Source: Burkholderiales bacterium (GTDB taxonomy: Bacteria; Pseudomonadota; Gammaproteobacteria; Burkholderiales; SG8-39). Taken from it: DNA of 64,000 nt. The translations under genes and the position numbers were made by a program. Below are positions 58,575 to 64,000 of this stretch, piece after piece (within the stretch, counting starts at the first letter, position 1; each line of letters opens with the position of its first letter). The stretch covers positions 2,255,157 to 2,319,156 of the forward strand of contig JAOSJV010000001.1 of NCBI GenBank assembly GCA_027493935.1. Direction: 5' to 3'. The notes under the pieces are model-generated. The model saw only the letters and a program-made list of their open reading frames with translations. It searched no databases and had not been told where the DNA came from.

Positions 58575-59517
58575 ATGACGACTCTTGCCGAACGCGCCCT
58601 GCGCTACGACCGTGAACATGCGCGCAGTCTGCGCGGGCTGGCCCTACCGTATGCTCGGCTCGCGCACCGATGCCGAGGACATCGTCCAGGAGGCTTGGCT
58701 GCGCTGGGCCCAGGTGGACGAAAGCACTGTCCAGCATGCGGGCGCCTACCTCTCGCGCCTAGTGACCAACCTGTGCCTGGACAAACTGCGCTCGGCCGCT
58801 GCGAAACGCGAGCAGTATGTCGGCGTCTGGCTGCCCGAACCGCTGCTGGAAGAGGACGCCGGCTGGTCGCCCGGTCCGGAGGTGCAGGCCGAGTTTGCGC
58901 ACGATGTGTCCGTGGCCTTCATGCTCGCGCTGGAGCGGTTGTTGCCGCTGGAGCGCGCAGCCTTCCTACTGCATGAGGTGTTCGACCTGGACTTCGACGA
59001 GATCGGGCGGCGCCTGGAGCGCAGCCCGGCCGCCTGCCGCCAGCTGGCCAGCCGCGCGTGCAACCATGTTAAGGCTGACTACGCACGCCGCGAAGTGAAA
59101 GAGGAGGAACGCGAGCGCCTGTTCCGCGCCTTCAGCGAGGCGGTCGGCCATTTCGACGTGGAGGCCCTGGCCAAGGTGCTGACCGAAGACGCGGTAATGC
59201 TCTCCGACGGCGGCGGTAAGGCAAGCTCGGTGCCGGTTCCGCTGCACGGAGGCGCGCTGATCGCCGAGACCTTCATCGGCTTCGCCAAGCTCCCGACCAG
59301 CCGCGCCTGGCGCCTGGAGCCGGCACGTATCAACGGCCTGCCCGGCTGCCTGATCTTCAACGACGCGTCCGGCCAGCTGGTGCAGACCATCGCGCTGGCG
59401 CCCTCGGCCACCGAGCCGGGCCGCATCGGCGCACTCTACGTCCAGCGCAACCCTGACAAGTTGCAGGGCGTGCTGGCCGCGCTGAATGTCACAAGGAGCG
59501 GGGCCGGATCGTCTTGA
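58575..59517 (+). CDS. sigJ: SigJ-type ECF sigma factor (one frameshift)
   Basis: The restored protein is about 313 residues: MTTLAERALRYDREHARSLR, then YRMLGSRTDAEDIVQEAWLR (sigma region 2), LSRLVTNLCLDKLRSA, region 4 LLPLERAAFLLHEVFDLDFD, and a SnoaL-like C-terminal domain of about 100 residues, as in ECF41/SigJ factors. One extra C in the run 58642-58644 separates the start from the rest. ECF41 factors typically control a neighbouring carboxymuconolactone decarboxylase-like gene, which is exactly what follows here, 35 bases downstream. Confidence 0.88.
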
Positions 59518-59552
59518 GGGTGTATTCATCATCCACAGGAAAGGAAACGATC

Positions 59553-60050
59553 ATGAGCCACACTAACGTCCAATGCCGCCTGAGCCACATCCAACAGTCA
59601 CCCGAGCTAGTCAAGAAGCTCCAGGACTTCAGCATGGCCATCGTCAACAGCGGTCACATGGAGCCGGGGCTCGGCCACCTAGTGGATATCCGTGCCTCGC
59701 AGATGAACGGCTGCGCCGTCTGCCTGGACATGCACGTCAAGGAAGCCAAGCTCCACGGCGAGCGCGAGCTGCGGCTGTACCATGTGCCAACCTGGCGCGA
59801 GTCGCCGCTGTTCACCGCAAAGGAACGCGCCGCGCTGGCCTGGACCGAGGCACTGACCCAGATCGCGCCGACCGGCATCTCCGACGATCTCTATGCCAAG
59901 GTGCGCGAGCACTTCAACGAAAAGGAACTCTCGACGCTGACCTTTCGCGTGATGGGCATCAATGCTTGGAACCGCGTCAACGTGGCCTTCCGCCCGACGC
60001 CTGGCGCGCACGACAAGACCTTCGGTCTGGACAAGGCGGGGCTTGCTTGA
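59553..60050 (+). CDS. AhpD/carboxymuconolactone decarboxylase family protein
   Basis: The 165-residue protein has the redox motif NGCAVCLDMH (C-x-x-C plus His) near residue 52, as in AhpD-like alkylhydroperoxidase proteins. It starts at ATG 59553 with AAAGGAAA upstream. It is probably the regulatory target of the SigJ factor encoded just before it, acting in peroxide or reactive-species protection. The true substrate is unknown. Confidence 0.88.
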   Translation: MSHTNVQCRLSHIQQSPELVKKLQDFSMAIVNSGHMEPGLGHLVDIRASQMNGCAVCLDMHVKEAKLHGERELRLYHVPTWRESPLFTAKERAALAWTEALTQIAPTGISDDLYAKVREHFNEKELSTLTFRVMGINAWNRVNVAFRPTPGAHDKTFGLDKAGLA

Positions 60051-60205
60051 TGCATTGAATGCTCGCTTTTGGAGTTGACCCGGTTTCGTGGACACCCGAT
60101 CCATCAGCGAGTGACGCCATTGGGTCGATATGCACCCGTCGCACGTGGCGGATAGCAGGCACTCGAAAGGCCGCTACTTCAAGCTGACCTCAATCTCCCA
60201 CTGCC

Positions 60206-60263
60206 CGGATTTGCCCTGTCCGGGGAGCCAGATAAATCAACGGGCAGCGCGCGCTTGCCGTTG
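60206..60263 (+). repeat. Degenerate tRNA 3' end with terminator hairpin
   Basis: TGCCCTGTCCGGGGAGCCA ends at 60230 and matches the tRNA-Asn end best over GCCCT and CGGGGAGCCA (about 18 of 25). It is followed at 60238-60263 by CAACGGGCAGC-GCGC-GCTTGCCGTTG, a hairpin closely similar to the one after the intact tRNA (AATCAACGG and GCCGTT shared). This third scar lies in the gene-free interval 60051-60613. Confidence 0.6.
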
Positions 60264-60613
60264 TCGTTTCCGGCTTGCCGTGGCGAAGGCTTGTCGGCCG
60301 AACGGCGTTCCTAGCAGTCCGCGGTGCACTCGAGTTCTTTCCCGCCGGGCACCGGGCGGCACCCCTGTGGGCAGTTGACTTGTCTCAATACCTGCTCGAT
60401 CTCGGTCGCTACACTGGACTTGATACGTCGCCTCGGATTAGGAGGAATTATCGCGGTTCTGGCGGCGGCACACCGCGCGCGTCACTTCGCGCGCGTGACC
60501 ATGGACGAAGCCGTCGGAATGATCTTCCGGCCCGTCGTAGTGCATATCGACGTGTGCCGCAGGCCTGCACTCAACGGGGTGCCCTGTGACACCAACCACT
60601 CAAGGAGAGCAAT

Positions 60614-61017
60614 ATGGGATTCTTCAGCAAGATCCTCGAGAAACTCGGCATGGGTGCCTCGGCGGCCGCCGCCGCCCCTCAACCCCAGCCCCCGCCGCGG
60701 CATCGGCGGGCCCGGTCACGGCGCCCGTTGCACCGCCGCCGCCCAAGCCGATCGCCGTTGTCGATGTCGTTGCGCAACTGGAGACGCGCGCAGCGGCGAA
60801 CCCGCAGAAGCTGAACTGGCGGACGTCCATCGTCGACCTGCTGAAGCTTCTCGACATCGACAGCAGCTTCGCGGCGCGCAAAGAGCTCGCCACGGAGCTG
60901 GGCTGCCCGGCTGACTTGATGGGTGATTCGGCGAAGATGAACATGTGGCTGCACAAGACCGTGCTCGCGCGCATCGCCGCCAATGGCGGCAACGTGCCCA
61001 AGGAGCTCCTGGACTGA
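60614..61017 (+). CDS. DUF3597 family protein (one frameshift)
   Basis: ATG 60614 with AAGGAGAG upstream gives [16 protein letters not shown], the family start. An Ala/Pro-rich linker follows, where the frame changes near 60670-60680. The DUF3597 domain ([53 protein letters not shown]) then runs to the stop at 61015. Restored length is about 134 residues. The function of the family is unknown; structural members resemble small helical peptidoglycan- or cytoplasm-associated proteins. Confidence 0.8.
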
Positions 61018-61055
61018 GCCGGCGGCTGCAGTCACTCAGGCGACGGGGAAAGCAC

Positions 61056-61661
61056 ATGCAGATCACCGATATCCTCGCCCGGATGGGCGGCCTCCGGTCA
61101 ATGGCGCGCGAGCTGGGCGTCAGCGAGACCCAAGCCACGAGCGCAGCGGAAGCGCTCGTCCCGGCCATCCTGGGAGGGCTCAAGAAGCAGGCACGGTCGC
61201 AACCCTCTGGGCTCGAAGGGCTCGGCGGCCTGCTCGGGCACCTCGGGGGCGGCAGCCTGCTCGACGAGGTGCTGGCACCGCAGCCTACGGACGTCAGCCA
61301 CGGCAACGATGTCCTCCGACAGATCTTCGGCTCAAAGGACGTGAGCCGCGCGGTCGCGCAGGACGCAGCCTCGCAGTCGGGGCTCGATCCGTCCCTGCTG
61401 AAGAAGATGCTGCCGATGCTGGCGATGCTGGTCGCAGGCTTCGTGGCGAAGCAACAGGGCGGCGGCGCTGCGGCGCAGCCGGCCCTTGCGGGCCGCGGGC
61501 TCGGAGGCTTGCTGGGGAGCCTGCTCGGCGGCCAGGCCGCCGGTTCCGGCCGCGAGCCGCCGGCCGCCGCGGCGCCAGGGCCCGCCTCGACGCGCGACCT
61601 GAAAGGCGACGGCAATCGACTGGATGCCATCCTGCGAACGGCCCGCGGGGTAATTCGCTAA
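61056..61661 (+). CDS. DUF937 (YidB-like) protein
   Basis: In this 201-residue protein, the N-terminal 150 residues match the DUF937 layout: [32 protein letters not shown], a Gly/Leu-rich block, then [20 protein letters not shown] and [15 protein letters not shown]. The Ala/Gly/Pro-rich tail is variable. Cytoplasmic, function unknown. It follows the DUF3597 gene by 38 bases and is followed by a GlsB-type gene, a set often seen together with stress-related roles. Confidence 0.82.
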   Translation: MQITDILARMGGLRSMARELGVSETQATSAAEALVPAILGGLKKQARSQPSGLEGLGGLLGHLGGGSLLDEVLAPQPTDVSHGNDVLRQIFGSKDVSRAVAQDAASQSGLDPSLLKKMLPMLAMLVAGFVAKQQGGGAAAQPALAGRGLGGLLGSLLGGQAAGSGREPPAAAAPGPASTRDLKGDGNRLDAILRTARGVIR

Positions 61662-61717
61662 CCGCGCCGTGCGCAGGGTACGCGAGCGGTGGCATCGATC
61701 ACGAGGGGAGTACGGAC

Positions 61718-61972
61718 ATGAGCTGGATCATCACGTTGATCATTGGCGGAATCGTCGGCTGGCTGGCGAGCATCATCATGAAGACCAATGCCCAGATGGG
61801 CTTGATCGCCAACGTCCTGGTGGGCGTCGTGGGCTCGATGCTGGGCTACTGGATCGCGGGACTGCTCGGGATCGCACCTGCAGGAGGCATCCTGGGCTTC
61901 GTGGTCGCTCTAGGAGGCGCGGTGCTGTTGATATTCATCCTGGGCAAGCTCGGAATCTTCCGGAAGACCTGA
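61718..61972 (+). CDS. GlsB/YeaQ/YmgE-family membrane protein
   Basis: The 84-residue protein has three hydrophobic segments and the conserved Gly-rich pattern of transglycosylase-associated proteins ([37 protein letters not shown]). ATG 61718 follows GAGGGGAG. It is an inner-membrane protein linked to general stress and envelope response in relatives; the molecular role is unknown. Confidence 0.9.
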   Translation: MSWIITLIIGGIVGWLASIIMKTNAQMGLIANVLVGVVGSMLGYWIAGLLGIAPAGGILGFVVALGGAVLLIFILGKLGIFRKT

Positions 61973-62028
61973 GGCAGGCTGCGAGCGGCGGGGCCGAGGC
62001 GAGCGGAAGCCGCGAGCCCGGCCGATCT

Positions 62029-62608
62029 TCAGCCGCACGGCCCGCCGAGCAGCCCGGCCTTCAGGTCCGCGTTCGGCGGATTCGGACCCAGCCAGATGGA
62101 AAGCAACGCACGCGCGAAGTCCGCGCCCGCGATCGTGCCCTTGGCCGCGCCCTTGACGGCCGTCTGTACGCCCGCGCCAGGCTTGTAGGTCATGACGATG
62201 CGCTCGCCGACCTTCACGTCGTCCATCGTGCCCTTGAACGTCTCGATGCGGTCCTTGAGCGCCGGAATCTCGCCCTTGGCGTTGTTCTCGAAGCCCTCGT
62301 CCCACGCCTTGACGAGATCGGACCGCCCAACGTCGCGCACGAAGTGCAGGACGAGCTGCCACGGCGCGTCCGCCTTCAGGATGACGCCCGGGTCCTTCGA
62401 GGGCTGCGCAAGGAAGAGCGCACCGACGTAGACGTCGATCCTGAGGAACGTCGCCTGTCGCAGGCCGAGGCCGTTCAGCTTCAGCGCGGCGCCGTCGGCC
62501 TGCACCTGATCGGGAAAAGCGACGCCCCGGCACTCCTTCGCGTGGGCCGCGCCGACGCCCAGGGCGAGTGTCAGACCTGCTAGCAGACCTAGCGCGCTTC
62601 GGAATCAT
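62029..62608 (-). CDS. Secreted chalcone isomerase-like protein (start frameshifted)
   Basis: The mature domain from about 62520 (VQADGAALKLNGLGLRQATF; VYVGALFL; LVLHFVRDVGRSDL) is a chalcone-isomerase-like domain as found in many proteobacterial periplasmic proteins of unknown function. Upstream in the same frame is a signal peptide (SALGLLAGLTLALGVGAAHA) whose frame has a stop just before it. The only ATG (62608) is one frame off, so one base is probably wrong near 62600. Restored length is about 192 residues. Confidence 0.75.
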
Positions 62609-62695
62609 CGCTCGCTCTCCTTCGATGGCCGGTGGCGCAAGTATAGTCGTCCGGCGATGGCCGGGCCGAGGGCGCACGCGCGGCCTGCACTGCGC

Positions 62696-64000
62696 TCAGA
62701 AGCTCGTCCGCAGCCCGATCGCCACGCCGCGCCCGCCTGCCGGCGCGATGTCGCGCACGAATGAAGTCGCGTAGCGGATCTCGTCGTCGAGCAGGTTGAC
62801 GATGCGCAGGAAGACCTCGCCCGCGACGCCGCGCGCGCGCAGGCGGTATGCGATGCTCGCATCGAGCAGCGTGTAGCCGTCGGTGGAGAGCTCGCCGGCC
62901 GGGACGCGGCGCTGCGCCTCGGCGCGCAGCACGTCGAGCCGCGCGCTGAACACGCCGCGGGCGTAGATCGCGGCGCCCCCGTAACGGAGCGGCGCGATGC
63001 GCGGCAGCGGCGCGCCGGTGGCGCGGTTCTTCGCGCGCGTGTAGTCGCCGCGCAGCTCGACATCCACGCGCTGCCCGCTTCCCTGCCACACGCGCGCGCT
63101 TCCCTCGAGCTCCAGTCCGTAGAAGGTCGCCGGCACGGCGCCGTACTGGTACTGCTGGATCGGCGCGGCGTAGCCCGCGCCGGCCGGATCGGCCACCGCC
63201 GGCGAAGTGCGATCGTCGGCGTCGCGGAAGAGCGGCTGGCCGGTCGCCGGGTCGACCGATGCGAGCAGCGCGACGAAGCCGGAGAAACGGTTGTAGAACA
63301 CGCGGCTGCGCCGCGCCAGTCGTCGCCCCGCCGCCGCAGGCCGAGATCGAACGCGGTCGAGCGTTCCTTGCCGAGGTCTCGATCGCCGATCTCGAACGCG
63401 TTCGTCGCGACGTGCGGGCCGTTCGAGAAGAGCTCCTGGAAGGTCGGTGCGCGCTCGGTGTAGGCCGCGTTGAGCGCTGCCGCCCACTCGCGCGAGAGCG
63501 CGTAAACGGCCCCGACCGAGCCGCTCGCCGGCGTGAAAGTGCGCTCGCCGCCGGGGATCGGGCTCCCGGCCGGGTCCAGCACCGGCGCGCCGGCGGTGTC
63601 GACGAGCGCGCTCGCCCGCACCCGGTTGCGCTCGAGCCGCCCACCGAACGAGAGCGTCCAGGGACCGCGCTCCGCCTGCTCGTAGACGAAGGCCGCCAAG
63701 CGGTCGATCGCCGTGTCCGGCACGTACGCCTCGTCGCCGAGCGCGGAGAAGTCGAACCGCGTGAGCTGGAAGCCGATCGCACCCTCGAGCGGGCCGAGCT
63801 TCGCGTGCCCGACTTCGAGGCGCGCGTCGTAGCCGCGATTCCTGAACACGGTGCCCAACTCCCCGTCCTCGAGCTCGCTGTGCTGGTAGTCCGAGTGGCC
63901 GGCCTTGAGGCGCAGCGCCTTGATCGACGGGTACGGATCGCGCAGCTCGCCCGCCACCTCCCAGCGCCGCTGGCGCAGGTCGATGCGCACCGTGTCCTCC
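62696..64000 (-). CDS. TonB-dependent receptor, C-terminal part (one frameshift; start outside window)
   Basis: This is an outer-membrane beta-barrel: repeated aromatic-ended strands, GFQLTRFDFSALGDEAYVPD, SLSREWAAALNAAYTERAPT, FQELFSNGPHVATNAFEIGD and the end IGLRTSF with terminal Phe. It would take up iron complexes, cobalamin or another large ligand using TonB. The frame changes near 63305 in a C/G-rich stretch. The pattern TERAPTFQELFSNGPH resembles copper- or zinc-regulated receptors, but the ligand is unproven. At least 435 residues are present here. Confidence 0.87.
   Translation of the reverse strand, partial: GGHGAHRPAPAALGGGGRAARSVPVDQGAAPQGRPLGLPAQRARGRGVGHRVQESRLRRAPRSRAREARPARGCDRLPAHAVRLLRARRRGVRAGHGDRPLGGLRLRAGGARSLDALVRWAARAQPGAGERARRHRRRAGAGPGREPDPRRRAHFHAGERLGRGRLRALARVGGSAQRGLHRARTDLPGALLERPARRDERVRDRRSRPRQGTLDRVRSRPAAAGRRLARRSRVFYNRFSGFVALLASVDPATGQPLFRDADDRTSPAVADPAGAGYAAPIQQYQYGAVPATFYGLELEGSARVWQGSGQRVDVELRGDYTRAKNRATGAPLPRIAPLRYGGAAIYARGVFSARLDVLRAEAQRRVPAGELSTDGYTLLDASIAYRLRARGVAGEVFLRIVNLLDDEIRYATSFVRDIAPAGGRGVAIGLRTSF

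Overview
The window looks like a chromosomal stretch of a high-GC betaproteobacterium (Burkholderiales or Rhodocyclales-like). The evidence is the overall GC-rich sequence, the sppA/Rieske/gph/rluC block transcribed divergently from rne, the divergent uvrB-tyrB pair, and the many TAGAAT-type -10 boxes. I cannot name the species. A warning applies to the whole window: many conserved genes (rne, dctM, hyuB, nitrilase, helicase, ATPase, res, sigJ, hipA, the TonB receptor) are broken by single-base shifts, and most of the ones I could localise sit in short homopolymer runs. Base-level sequence error is therefore the simplest explanation for most of the 'broken' genes.

Core chromosome, 1-13.35 kb: a partial gene fusing a RidA-type deaminase domain to 3-hydroxyanthranilate dioxygenase; an RsmI-like methyltransferase; a minus-strand run rluC-gph-Rieske-sppA; rne; a low-molecular-weight phosphatase behind uvrB; tyrB; ghrA; and an intact tRNA-Asn(GTT) with its own promoter.

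Island, about 13.35-57.84 kb: the 3' end of tRNA-Asn is followed at once by a tyrosine integrase, and a 45-nt copy of the tRNA 3' half lies 44.5 kb away, so this is a tRNA-anchored genomic island. From left to right it holds integrase and an excisionase-like protein; a decayed hypothetical gene; a degraded AbiE toxin-antitoxin pair; a second integrase; hipBA; a duplicated exported protease plus FHA/membrane-protein pair; an intact AbiE-like pair with an operator; a catabolic operon (GntR regulator, nitrilase, HyuA, HyuB, TRAP transporter, BKACE); a degenerate DUF433/DUF5615 pair; a FimB-like recombinase; a six-gene cluster that joins a type III restriction-modification pair to a SNF2 helicase and an SMC-like ATPase; a TIR-domain protein; a TOTE-type primase-helicase; and higBA with tandem palindromic operators. 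Repeated imperfect palindromes at 29.68, 40.11 and 53.71 kb bracket the catabolic module and the restriction/TIR module, which suggests modular assembly.

Second small element and return to chromosome, 57.8-64 kb: a serine-recombinase tail reads into the tRNA fragment. It is followed by a SigJ-type sigma factor with an AhpD-like protein and a third, degenerate tRNA 3' end with a hairpin at 60.2 kb. After that come DUF3597, DUF937 (YidB-like) and GlsB/YeaQ-like genes, a chalcone-isomerase-like secreted protein and a truncated TonB-dependent receptor.

The best candidates for something undescribed are the SNF2 helicase / 70-aa protein / SMC-like ATPase / Mod / Res / GGCT-like operon (41.2-51.75 kb) and the duplicated secreted-protease plus FHA-membrane-protein pair (22.1-26.3 kb).
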